From positions 124,001 through 188,000 of the forward strand of contig CAZBZP010000001.1 of NCBI GenBank assembly GCA_964496435.1: 64,000 nt of DNA, given 5' to 3'. Origin of the DNA: Berkiella sp964496435 (lineage in GTDB: Bacteria; Pseudomonadota; Gammaproteobacteria; Berkiellales; Berkiellaceae). Made by a program: the position numbers and the translations under genes. Below the pieces are notes generated by a model. It was given only the letters and a program-made list of their open reading frames with translations, made no database searches and was not told the origin of the DNA. Below, in pieces: positions 18,600-26,832 of this stretch (its first letter is position 1; each line of letters opens with the position of its first letter).

Positions 18600-19646
18600 T
18601 TATTCAGTTGTTAAGAGTCCAACACGCTTATCGTCTTGCATTTCAAGTGCTTTTCCGCCGCCGCGCGCTACACAGGTTAAGGGCTCTTCAGCCACAGTAA
18701 CAGGTAATCCAATTTCTTCCATTAACAAGCGATCAATATGTCTGAGTAAAGCGCCGCCACCGGTAAGTACCACACCACGTTCAGCAATATCACCTGAAAG
18801 TTCTGGTGGTGCTTGTTCCAAGGCAACACGTACAGCGCCCACTACAGCAGAGAGTGGTTCTTGTAAGGCTTCTAAAATTTCATTGCTATTGAGGGTAAAG
18901 CTTCTTGGGATCCCTTCAGCAACATTTCTACCGCGGACTTCAATTTCAAGCACTTCATCAGCAGGATAAGCTGTACCGATTTCTGTTTTAATTCTTTCAG
19001 CAGTTGTTTCACCAATTAAACAACCATAATTACGGCGTACATAATTAATGATAGATTCATCAAATTTATCGCCACCAATTCTGACAGAAGCGGAATAAAC
19101 GATACCATTTAATGAAATAATTGCGACTTCAGTGGTACCGCCGCCGATATCAACAACCATGGAACCGGTTGCATCATGCACGGGTAATCCAGCGCCAAGG
19201 GCTGCTGCCATGGGTTCTTCAATTAAATAGACTTCTCTTGCGCCAGCGCCAATAGCTGATTCACGAATAGCTCTTCTTTCTACCTGCGTTGATCCACAGG
19301 GAACACAAACCAGCACACGCGGGCTTGGACGAAATAATCGGGAAGGAAGTACTTTATGAATGAAATGTTGCAACATGACTTCAGTCATATGAAAGTCAGC
19401 TATCACGCCTTCCTTCAAAGGTCTCACAGCAACCATGTTTTCGGGTGTTCTGCCAAGCATACGCTTTGCGTCTATGCCTACAGCTGCTACTTGTTTGTGG
19501 CCGCTGGCCATGCGATCTTGACGGATTGCCACAACAGAGGGCTCGTTGAGTACTATCCCCTGACCACGCACATAAATCAGTGTGTTTGCTGTGCCGAGAT
19601 CAATCGAGATGTCGCTTGAAAAAATACCTCTAATGGATTTGAGCAT
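18600..19646 (-). CDS. mreB: Rod-shape determining actin homologue MreB
   Basis: A 348-residue bacterial actin (347 in E. coli). The phosphate 1 loop is IDLGTANTLIY, phosphate 2 is VVDIGGGTTEVAIISL, the adenosine motif is VVLTGGGALL, and the C-terminus carries CVARGGGKALE. It forms membrane-bound filaments that guide side-wall synthesis. It is the first gene of mreBCD-rng-yhdP-nit-tldD-pmbA on the minus strand, facing gatCAB. An extended -10 promoter lies about 100 bases upstream. Confidence 0.98.
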   Translation of the reverse strand: MLKSIRGIFSSDISIDLGTANTLIYVRGQGIVLNEPSVVAIRQDRMASGHKQVAAVGIDAKRMLGRTPENMVAVRPLKEGVIADFHMTEVMLQHFIHKVLPSRLFRPSPRVLVCVPCGSTQVERRAIRESAIGAGAREVYLIEEPMAAALGAGLPVHDATGSMVVDIGGGTTEVAIISLNGIVYSASVRIGGDKFDESIINYVRRNYGCLIGETTAERIKTEIGTAYPADEVLEIEVRGRNVAEGIPRSFTLNSNEILEALQEPLSAVVGAVRVALEQAPPELSGDIAERGVVLTGGGALLRHIDRLLMEEIGLPVTVAEEPLTCVARGGGKALEMQDDKRVGLLTTE

Positions 19647-19697
19647 GGGTTCTTCCTACGTGCCGCTTACTTTAACTTTATAACAACGTCTATCATT

Positions 19698-19726
19698 TTG
19701 GGCAAGGCGCGAGCTTATGGTACATT
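19698..19726 (+). promoter_or_regulatory. Possible gatCAB promoter
   Basis: TTGGGC (19698-19703) and TACATT (19721-19726) are 17 bases apart, about 70 bases before gatC. The hexamers are only partial matches to the sigma-70 consensus. Confidence 0.35.
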
Positions 19727-19744
19727 AGCCCCCTCACCAGATTT

Positions 19745-19753
19745 ATTATAGCA
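19745..19753 (-). promoter_or_regulatory. Extended -10 promoter of mreB
   Basis: On the minus strand TGC TATAAT (19753-19745) is a full extended -10 element. It gives a leader of about 90 bases before the mreB ATG. No good -35 is seen, as is usual for extended -10 promoters. Confidence 0.55.
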
Positions 19754-19795
19754 TTAGTAAATTAACTTAGTATTCGCCAGATTAAGGGAGTCATT

Positions 19796-20086
19796 ATGCC
19801 TTTAGATCGCAACGAAGTCGAAAAAATTGCGCATCTTGCCAGATTAACGCTTAGAGAAGAGGAAATTCCCTCATACGCTAGCAAACTTTCAAACGTATTA
19901 GTGTTAGTTGATCAACTCAACAATGCTGATACTGGAAAGATTGAACCGATGGCTCATCCACTTGAATCGCTTAGCCAAAGAGTGCGCGATGATGAAGTGA
20001 GTGAGAAAGATGAGCGTGATTTATTTCAAAGCATTGCCCCAGAAACCGAAGCGGGGCTTTATCTTGTTCCAAAAGTAATCGAATAA
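19796..20086 (+). CDS. gatC: Aspartyl/glutamyl-tRNA amidotransferase subunit C
   Basis: A 96-residue subunit that wraps around GatA and GatB and holds them together. It begins with the family's usual segment (VEKIAHLARLTLREEE) and ends with the conserved acidic GLYLVPKVIE. It is the first gene of gatCAB. The ribosome site TAAGGGAG precedes the ATG. The complex amidates Glu-tRNA(Gln) and/or Asp-tRNA(Asn), so this bacterium uses indirect aminoacylation for at least one of them. Confidence 0.95.
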   Translation: MPLDRNEVEKIAHLARLTLREEEIPSYASKLSNVLVLVDQLNNADTGKIEPMAHPLESLSQRVRDDEVSEKDERDLFQSIAPETEAGLYLVPKVIE

Positions 20087-20129
20087 TGTACTCTTCCCAT
20101 TTTGAATGTGTGCTTTAGGGATATTTAAT

Positions 20130-21596
20130 ATGACTGCAGCAATCCATAATATGACTTTAGCTGAGCTTGCCAAAGGTTTAGCAAATAAAACATTTTCTAG
20201 CGTTGAAATAACCAAGCACTTTTTAGAGCGCATAAAGACACTCGATAAAAATTTTAATTCTTTTATCACTCTCACTGAAGAGCAAGCGCTTAAGCAAGCA
20301 AAAGATGCTGATGAGAAATTACAAAAAGGTCAAGGCAATCCTTTGATGGGCCTACCTATTGCGCATAAAGATATTTTTTGCACTAAAGGCGTTAAAACAA
20401 GTTGTGGCTCAAAAATGCTAGACAATTTTATTGCGCCCTATACTGCAACGATGGTTTCTCAGCTAGAAAACGCTGGTATGGTCATGTTGGGCAAAACCAA
20501 TATGGATGAGTTTGCCATGGGTTCATCTAATGAAACCAGCTTCTATGGGCCTGTAAAAAATCCTTGGAATGTTGAAACAGTTCCCGGTGGTTCATCAGGT
20601 GGTTCAGCTGCCGCTGTTGCAGCACGTCTTGCACCTTGTTCAAGTGGCACAGATACCGGCGGCTCCATACGACAACCTGCTGCACTGTGTGGCATTACCG
20701 GTTTAAAACCAACTTATGGCCGAGTTTCACGTTATGGCATGATTGCTTTTGCTTCAAGCTTAGATCAAGGTGGCCCTTTTGCACAAAGCGCTCAAGATGT
20801 TGCCATGATGATGAACGCCATGGCGGGTTTTGATAAACGTGATTCAACCAGCGTTGATATCGCTGTTCCTGATTACACCAAAACCCTCAATGATTCGATT
20901 GCAGGCAAAACCATTGGTATTCCCAAAGAATATTTTGACAAGGGTTTAGATAAAAACATTGAACAAAAAGTAAGAGAAGCTATCGGTGTATTTGAAAAAT
21001 TAGGCGCCAAAATTAAAGAAGTTTCCTTGCCTTCAAGCCCCTTGTCTATTTCTGTTTATTATGTCGTTGCTTCAGCAGAATGTTCATCCAATCTATCTCG
21101 ATATGATGGGGTACGTTTTGGCTATCGTTGTGAAAATCCACGTAATTTGGAAGATTTATACAAACGTTCTCGCGCAGAAGGTTTTGGTGATGAAGTGAAA
21201 CGCCGCATCATGATGGGCACCTATGCTTTATCAAGTGGTTACTACGATGCCTATTACTTAAAAGCACAAAAGGTTCGAAAATTAATCGCAGATGATTTTG
21301 CACGCGCTTTTGAACAAGCCGACTTTCTCTTAGGCCCTACCGCGCCCTCACCTGCTTTCAAATTGGGTGAGAAAACAGATGATCCTGTTAGCATGTATCT
21401 TTCAGATATATATACCATAGCAACCAATTTGGCAGGTTTGCCAGGCTTAAGTATCCCCGCGGGTTTTGTAAATTCTCTGCCTATTGGGATCCAATTAACA
21501 GCGAAACATTTTGATGAAAGCACCATTTTAAATGCAGCGCATCTTTATCAACAAGAAACAGATTGGCATAAACAAGTGCCAACAAGTTGCGCTTAA
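20130..21596 (+). CDS. gatA: Aspartyl/glutamyl-tRNA amidotransferase subunit A
   Basis: Amidase-signature enzyme that frees ammonia from glutamine for GatB. The Ser-cisSer-Lys triad is visible: lysine in AHKDIF, and the serines in VPGGSSGGSAAAVAARL and GTDTGGSIRQPA. The start is set at 20130 because AGGG lies upstream at the right distance and the family begins near MTLAELAKGL. An earlier ATG at 20106 would add eight unsupported residues. This gives 488 residues, close to the usual 485. It lies between gatC and gatB. Confidence 0.96.
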   Translation: MTAAIHNMTLAELAKGLANKTFSSVEITKHFLERIKTLDKNFNSFITLTEEQALKQAKDADEKLQKGQGNPLMGLPIAHKDIFCTKGVKTSCGSKMLDNFIAPYTATMVSQLENAGMVMLGKTNMDEFAMGSSNETSFYGPVKNPWNVETVPGGSSGGSAAAVAARLAPCSSGTDTGGSIRQPAALCGITGLKPTYGRVSRYGMIAFASSLDQGGPFAQSAQDVAMMMNAMAGFDKRDSTSVDIAVPDYTKTLNDSIAGKTIGIPKEYFDKGLDKNIEQKVREAIGVFEKLGAKIKEVSLPSSPLSISVYYVVASAECSSNLSRYDGVRFGYRCENPRNLEDLYKRSRAEGFGDEVKRRIMMGTYALSSGYYDAYYLKAQKVRKLIADDFARAFEQADFLLGPTAPSPAFKLGEKTDDPVSMYLSDIYTIATNLAGLPGLSIPAGFVNSLPIGIQLTAKHFDESTILNAAHLYQQETDWHKQVPTSCA

Positions 21597-21615
21597 CCCA
21601 TAAAGGAGTCATAAA

Positions 21616-23049
21616 ATGGAATGGGAAGTAGTAATAGGTTTAGAAGTTCACGCTCAATTAAAAACCAAATCAAAAATATTTTCAGGTGCCTCCACAACAT
21701 TTGGTGCACCACCTAACACCCAGGCCTGCGCTATTGATTTAGGCTTTCCTGGTGTCTTGCCTGTTTTGAATAAAGAGGCAATCCGCATGGCCACCTTGTT
21801 TGGTTTAGCAACAAGCAGTACAGTCGCCAAGCGCTCTGTGTTTGCCCGAAAGAACTATTTTTACCCTGATTTGCCTAAAGGTTATCAAATCAGCCAATAC
21901 GAATTGCCTATCGTTCATCAAGGATTCCTTGATATCACTTTTGGCGAAAATCAAACAAAGCGCATTGGTATCACCCGCGCCCACTTAGAAGAAGATGCAG
22001 GTAAATCCCTGCATGAAGAATTTCATAATCAAAGTGGTATCGATTTAAACCGTGCTGGCACGCCCTTACTTGAAATCGTCTCTGAGCCCGATATGCGCTC
22101 GGCCCAAGAAGCGGTAGCCTATCTCAAAACCTTACATTCACTTGTTACCTACTTAGATATCTGTGATGGCAACATGCAAGAAGGCTCCTTTCGCTGTGAT
22201 GCCAATGTTTCTATCAGACGAAAAGGTGAGGCTTTTGGTACCCGCACTGAAACCAAAAATGTCAATTCATTCCGCTTTGTCGAACAAGCCATTAATTATG
22301 AAATCGAAAGACAAATTGAAGTCCTAGAAGGCGGCGGTAAAATCATTCAGCAAACCATGCTGTGGGATCCTGTTAAACAACAAAATCGTCCCATGCGCAG
22401 CAAAGAAGAAGCCAATGACTATCGCTACTTCCCAGATCCTGATCTCTTGCCTGTTTTACTTGATGATGTATATATCGAACAGGTTCGTAAAACCCTGCCT
22501 GAGCTTCCAGAGCAAAAACGTCAGCGTTTTGTCGATGCCTATGGTTTAAAGCCTTACGATGCAAACGTCCTTACCACGGATAGAGAGTTAGCAGCTTATT
22601 TTGAAACTGTTGTCAAAACCATTGAGCAAAAAGATCCTAAACTGGCCGCAAACTGGGTAATGGGTGATTTATTAGGCGCCTTAAACAAAGCGAACCTTAC
22701 TATCTCCCAAAGTCCTGTTAGCGCTGAAAATTTAGGGCAATTATTGGCACGCATCGTTGATAACACCATTTCAGGCAAAATAGCGAAAACCGTTTTTGAA
22801 GCCATGTGGGATAAAAAAGGGACGCCTGATCAAATCATCGAAAGCCAAGGCTTAAAGCAAGTCACCGATTTTGGTGCTATTGAAAAAGCTATCGATGAAG
22901 TACTCAGTCAAAATGCCGAGCAAGTTGAGCAATACCGTTCAGGAAAGCAGCAAGTATTTGGCTTTTTAGTGGGTCAAGTAATGAAAGCCACTAAAGGTAA
23001 GGCAAATCCTGCTCAAGTGAATGAGTTACTAAAGAAAAAACTGTCATAA
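21616..23049 (+). CDS. gatB: Aspartyl/glutamyl-tRNA amidotransferase subunit B
   Basis: A 477-residue kinase/transamidase subunit that phosphorylates the tRNA-bound acid and transfers ammonia. It shows the classic VIGLEVHAQLKTKSKIFSG opening, the zinc/ATP cradle with HLEEDAGKS, and RPMRSKEEANDYRYFPDPDL. The C-terminal tail is the YqeY-like tRNA-binding domain. A perfect AAAGGAG precedes the ATG 19 bases after gatA, and a strong terminator follows 16 bases after the stop. Confidence 0.97.
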   Translation: MEWEVVIGLEVHAQLKTKSKIFSGASTTFGAPPNTQACAIDLGFPGVLPVLNKEAIRMATLFGLATSSTVAKRSVFARKNYFYPDLPKGYQISQYELPIVHQGFLDITFGENQTKRIGITRAHLEEDAGKSLHEEFHNQSGIDLNRAGTPLLEIVSEPDMRSAQEAVAYLKTLHSLVTYLDICDGNMQEGSFRCDANVSIRRKGEAFGTRTETKNVNSFRFVEQAINYEIERQIEVLEGGGKIIQQTMLWDPVKQQNRPMRSKEEANDYRYFPDPDLLPVLLDDVYIEQVRKTLPELPEQKRQRFVDAYGLKPYDANVLTTDRELAAYFETVVKTIEQKDPKLAANWVMGDLLGALNKANLTISQSPVSAENLGQLLARIVDNTISGKIAKTVFEAMWDKKGTPDQIIESQGLKQVTDFGAIEKAIDEVLSQNAEQVEQYRSGKQQVFGFLVGQVMKATKGKANPAQVNELLKKKLS

Positions 23050-23065
23050 TCAAGCTATCAGCATG

Positions 23066-23088
23066 AAGGGGGCAAAAGCCCCCTTTTT
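23066..23088 (+). terminator. Rho-independent terminator of gatCAB
   Basis: Arms 23066-23073 and 23078-23085 (AAGGGGGC/GCCCCCTT) close an AAAA loop and run into five Ts. Confidence 0.95.
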
Positions 23089-23193
23089 CAATCATTTCTG
23101 GCATTTTCAGATTTTTTGCGACAAACGGTCGTTGCTTTTTAGCAGCCTACAAGTATGATCACTTTCCAATAGAAAATGAACCTAGGTAAAAAA

Positions 23194-24399
23194 ATGCCGT
23201 TCTGTTATATAGACAACCAACTAACTGTTTTTAGCTTTTATGATAATAAAGATATGCCGGGGTTTTTATTTCAAATATATTCGCAAGATCCCGTTCAAAT
23301 AAAAGATCCCTTACTTGAAGAAGATATCACCTGGCCAACCATAGAACACTTCTATCATGCTCAAAAAATACTTAATAAAGAAGAACGGCAAAGATTTATC
23401 CAAGAGAGCAAATCAGCTAATGTTAATGAGTGTCGCACTCTCATTAATAACTTCAAACATCAAGATCCAAATTGGCATATTCATGAAACAAAACAAAACG
23501 TTATGTTGCAAGCTTTAAGAGCCAAATATAACCAATTACCCAATTTAAGATTAGCCTTGGATTTAACAGATAATCTACCTATCATCGAAGATAACGCCTG
23601 CGCGGCTTTTGTTGACAATATATGGGGTTGCGGTGTTGATGGTAGCGGTGAAAATTGGTTAGGCGTTTTATGGATGCAAATACGTGCGGAAATGCGCGAT
23701 AGTAAAGCTCCCGATACAGCCAGAAAAGAGGCTTTGTTACTTCAGGAAGAAGCTAAATTAATCCTACAATATTTAGGTAAACGTGATCAATTATTGCAAG
23801 ACCATCCCAAAGTTATCTCCGCTAAAAAACTTGAAGATTTACCTATTCATGAAAAAAAGACAGTAAAAAAAGAAGCAGATAGCATACACGCTTGCACTGA
23901 AAATATTCAAAAAGAGAAAATCCCGCCTTCAAGTCCGAGTAAAAGATATGATTTGCTAGATTTTGCTAGACGCTTTTTACTTCGTACCCAACCTGGAGAA
24001 AGTAAATCTCTCACAGCCAGAGATAACTCCATAATCAAATACGGTCATTCGGAAAAAGAAGAAGATACATTTTATATCGAAGGTAATGATATTAATGGAT
24101 GTTCGATTCAAGTAAGGGTTTGTCACGCTAAAATTTATGAGAACGGCCATGAAGTTTCTGTGAGTAACTGGGCAAATTGGGCTATCAGGCTGATCCCGGT
24201 CCAAAATCTTTTTATTGCTGAAATTCCTGCTCCCCTACTTTTTACACACGGTAAAGAGTACAGTGAAAGGCCATCTAAACGGTTTGTATCACATTCTGTT
24301 TCTCCACTAAGCGAAGCGCTTAATTCCACAACAGACCCCCAAACTCAGCAAAATAGCGAAGCAAAAGGTTCCAATCAGTATTTCCCTATTAAATTTTAA
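23194..24399 (+). CDS. NADAR-domain (YbiA/DUF1768-like) protein with an unknown C-terminal domain
   Basis: The N-terminal part (about residues 5-165) carries the NADAR hallmarks: FSFYDN at the front, WPTIEHFYHAQK in the middle, and NIWGCGVDGSGENWLGVLWMQIR at the end. Known NADAR proteins such as YbiA cleave N-glycosidic bonds in riboflavin intermediates, and others remove ADP-ribose from nucleic acid or proteins. A charged linker follows (about 190-245), then an unrecognised domain (about 250-370). The start is 23194, where TAGGT lies 7 bases upstream; an earlier ATG at 23176 lacks a ribosome site. At 401 residues it is over twice the size of plain YbiA. It stands alone between two terminator-like hairpins. 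Confidence 0.8.
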   Translation: MPFCYIDNQLTVFSFYDNKDMPGFLFQIYSQDPVQIKDPLLEEDITWPTIEHFYHAQKILNKEERQRFIQESKSANVNECRTLINNFKHQDPNWHIHETKQNVMLQALRAKYNQLPNLRLALDLTDNLPIIEDNACAAFVDNIWGCGVDGSGENWLGVLWMQIRAEMRDSKAPDTARKEALLLQEEAKLILQYLGKRDQLLQDHPKVISAKKLEDLPIHEKKTVKKEADSIHACTENIQKEKIPPSSPSKRYDLLDFARRFLLRTQPGESKSLTARDNSIIKYGHSEKEEDTFYIEGNDINGCSIQVRVCHAKIYENGHEVSVSNWANWAIRLIPVQNLFIAEIPAPLLFTHGKEYSERPSKRFVSHSVSPLSEALNSTTDPQTQQNSEAKGSNQYFPIKF

Positions 24400-24443
24400 G
24401 CTAAACCATCTTCCAGAAAGTTTGAGATTTATCCCTGCTTGCC

Positions 24444-24483
24444 GAAATAGCCACTAGAAGAATGCTTTTCTTGGGGCTATTTC
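24444..24483 (+). promoter_or_regulatory. Hairpin enclosing the ribosome site of the DUF898 gene
   Basis: Nine-base arms 24444-24452 and 24475-24483 pair perfectly, with further pairing inside. The only ribosome-site-like GGGG (24473-24476) is in the right arm, five bases before the ATG. It may end the NADAR transcript or limit translation of the next gene. Confidence 0.5.
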
Positions 24484-24487
24484 TATC

Positions 24488-25708
24488 ATGAACACTGTAA
24501 ATCCTTCACCTGGTGAACCCATTATTTACGATGGTAAGCTTGGTGAACAATACAAAATATTTATCGTAAATGTGTTCCTTGGCCTCATTACACTTGGCAT
24601 TTATCACTTTTGGGGCAGAACAAGACAACGACGTTACACCACCTCAAGCTTTTCCATTTTTAATGATCGCTTAGAATACACAGGCTATGGTGGCCAACTA
24701 TTTTGGGGATTAGTAAAAGCGCTTGCTATTATTTTATTGTTTTCTCTTCCTTTATTCTATGCAGTACATACCTTAGATATAATTAACCAAGAATATGCAG
24801 AAAAGGAAAAAAAAGAACAATCTGCTGAAAAACCAGCTAAGCAACAAGAACTTAAAGATAAGACTTCAACCAAAGAAATTGATCCTGATAAGTTATCAGA
24901 AGCTGACTTGAAGGAATATTTGGAATCATCTGGGCTCGTTGGATTCTATGCTGTTTTTTTCTACGGCTTTTTACCTTTTGTGGCCGTCTTTGGCTCATTA
25001 CGGTATCGCGTAACACACACACGGTGGCGTGGTATTCGCGGCCATATGCATGGTTCAACCATTATATATGGGCTCGTTGGTCTGTTTCACCTATTTTTAA
25101 GTATTATAACGCTCGGTTTATGGATCCCTTTTTCTGATGCGATAACCTACAAATATAAAATGAATCGCATTTCTTTTGGTAATCAACAAGCCGTATTTAA
25201 ACCAGATTATGGTACCTTGTTTGGTGCCCACATACTTTCCTACATGGGTGGTTCCTTTATAGGCGTTATTTTAGGCATTGTCATGGGAAGTTTTTTCTAT
25301 GGTCTATTTTTAAATTCACCAAACCCCTCTGATGAAATTGCCATCACAGTAGGCGTTTTTGCTGGCATGTTCACTTTCTTTTTTTGTCTTTATATTGCAC
25401 GTTTTTGGTATCGCGCCAGCTTTGTTCGCATGCGATACAATTATCTGACCTTTGGCAACATAGGTTTTAATTGCAAAATTTCAGGTTGGGGCCTCTTTAA
25501 ACAAACTTTCGGCAATAACCTTATTCTGATTTTTACTATTGGATTAGGCTACCCTATTGTCATACAAAGAAGAATGAAATTTTTCTGCAAACACACCAAC
25601 ATCACGGGCGATATTAATAAATCACCTATCTTACAAGCTGTTGGTGAAAAGGATACTGCCGGTGAAGGCATCAGCTCTCTTTTAGATGTCAGCATTGGAT
25701 TATTCTAA
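24488..25708 (+). CDS. DUF898 (YjgN-like) multi-pass membrane protein
   Basis: A 406-residue inner-membrane protein. It has the DUF898 signature near the N-terminus (FLGLITLGIYHFWGRTRQRRY) and a second, related copy near residue 200 (TLGLWIPFSDAITYKYK). About eight hydrophobic helices are seen. A charged Lys/Glu-rich insert (about 100-135) lies in the loop after the second helix. The biochemical role of the family is not known. It is followed 12 bases later by an M48 peptidase gene, a pairing seen for yjgN-type genes in other bacteria, which suggests a joint membrane job. Confidence 0.85.
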   Translation: MNTVNPSPGEPIIYDGKLGEQYKIFIVNVFLGLITLGIYHFWGRTRQRRYTTSSFSIFNDRLEYTGYGGQLFWGLVKALAIILLFSLPLFYAVHTLDIINQEYAEKEKKEQSAEKPAKQQELKDKTSTKEIDPDKLSEADLKEYLESSGLVGFYAVFFYGFLPFVAVFGSLRYRVTHTRWRGIRGHMHGSTIIYGLVGLFHLFLSIITLGLWIPFSDAITYKYKMNRISFGNQQAVFKPDYGTLFGAHILSYMGGSFIGVILGIVMGSFFYGLFLNSPNPSDEIAITVGVFAGMFTFFFCLYIARFWYRASFVRMRYNYLTFGNIGFNCKISGWGLFKQTFGNNLILIFTIGLGYPIVIQRRMKFFCKHTNITGDINKSPILQAVGEKDTAGEGISSLLDVSIGLF

Positions 25709-25720
25709 AAGGTAAGCCTC

Positions 25721-26821
25721 ATGACGCAAAATACTTTTATTGCACGATTTTTTGATGGCAAACAAATTCAACCCTTTTCAGCCACAGTGGAACTCACAGA
25801 CAGTGGTTTATCCATTAAAATAATAAAAAATGATAGCGAACTTGAATTAATATGGTCTTGGCGCAATATTCAAGTAATGGAACCACCGCATGAGAATCGA
25901 GATATATTACTTGGCTATAAGGAAACGCCCGGCGCAAGACTTGTCTTAAAAGACAAATCTCATTATGAGGCAATTGCCAAAAATATCCCTTGCGAAAACA
26001 TTAAGCTATCAAGCGTTGCTCACCCTTGGCGCAAAGTCATGATTATTGTTGTCCTCACTTGTATTTCGATTACCGCCCTATTAATTGGGATCCCACTTGC
26101 TTCCCCTTTCATCGCGAAGCACGTTCCAGAATCTTGGGATGACAAGCTCGGACAATTTGTTATTAAGCAAACCGTCAGCAATGATAAAGAGTGTGTTAAT
26201 CCAAAGGGGAAAAAGGCGCTTCAAAAACTGATTGCCAAATTAAACAACGCTAGTAAACAAAATATGGATGTCAGAGTTGTTACGGGTGAGGAAAATGATA
26301 TTAATGCCTTTGCCGTGCCTGGTCAGCATATTATTGTGTTTAGTGGTCTTATTAATTTTGCAGATAGCCCAGATGAATTGGCTGGTGTCCTCGCCCATGA
26401 AATGGGGCATGCCATTGAGCATCATCCAACCGAAGGTCTTATACGCTCCCTGGGGATCAGCATAGTAATGACTGCAAGCCTAGGTTCATCTGCTGATTAT
26501 GTGACAAATTTATTAAATTTAAAACACAGTAGAAAAGCCGAACAAGCAGCAGATGACATCGCCATCACCCTTTTGCAGCAAGCGAACATTAGCACGCTGG
26601 ACTTTGCTAAATTCTTTGAAAAATTATCAAAAGATGATAATGCATTAGGTGAAAATGAAAAATATTTAGAATATATTTCAAGTCATCCAGGATTGTTAGA
26701 TCGCATGCGCCATATTCAACAACAAGATAATGCAAAAAATACAACGTCTAGCTTAAGTGCTCAAGAATGGAAAGATTTAAAAGAGATCTGCTCTCAAACC
26801 AAAGCGTTAAAGTTTGATTGA
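25721..26821 (+). CDS. Membrane-anchored M48-family metallopeptidase
   Basis: A 366-residue zinc protease. Residues 1-100 are a small cytoplasmic beta-rich domain, then a membrane helix (about 106-130), then the M48 domain. The zinc motif is H226-E-M-G-H230, and the third-ligand glutamate is probably in RKAEQAADDIA (about residue 270). Relatives include HtpX, LoiP and BepA, which control membrane or outer-membrane protein quality. AAGGT precedes the ATG. It is co-transcribed with the DUF898 gene and converges on the CDC123-like gene with 11 bases between. Confidence 0.9.
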   Translation: MTQNTFIARFFDGKQIQPFSATVELTDSGLSIKIIKNDSELELIWSWRNIQVMEPPHENRDILLGYKETPGARLVLKDKSHYEAIAKNIPCENIKLSSVAHPWRKVMIIVVLTCISITALLIGIPLASPFIAKHVPESWDDKLGQFVIKQTVSNDKECVNPKGKKALQKLIAKLNNASKQNMDVRVVTGEENDINAFAVPGQHIIVFSGLINFADSPDELAGVLAHEMGHAIEHHPTEGLIRSLGISIVMTASLGSSADYVTNLLNLKHSRKAEQAADDIAITLLQQANISTLDFAKFFEKLSKDDNALGENEKYLEYISSHPGLLDRMRHIQQQDNAKNTTSSLSAQEWKDLKEICSQTKALKFD

Positions 26822-26832
26822 AATATATTACA

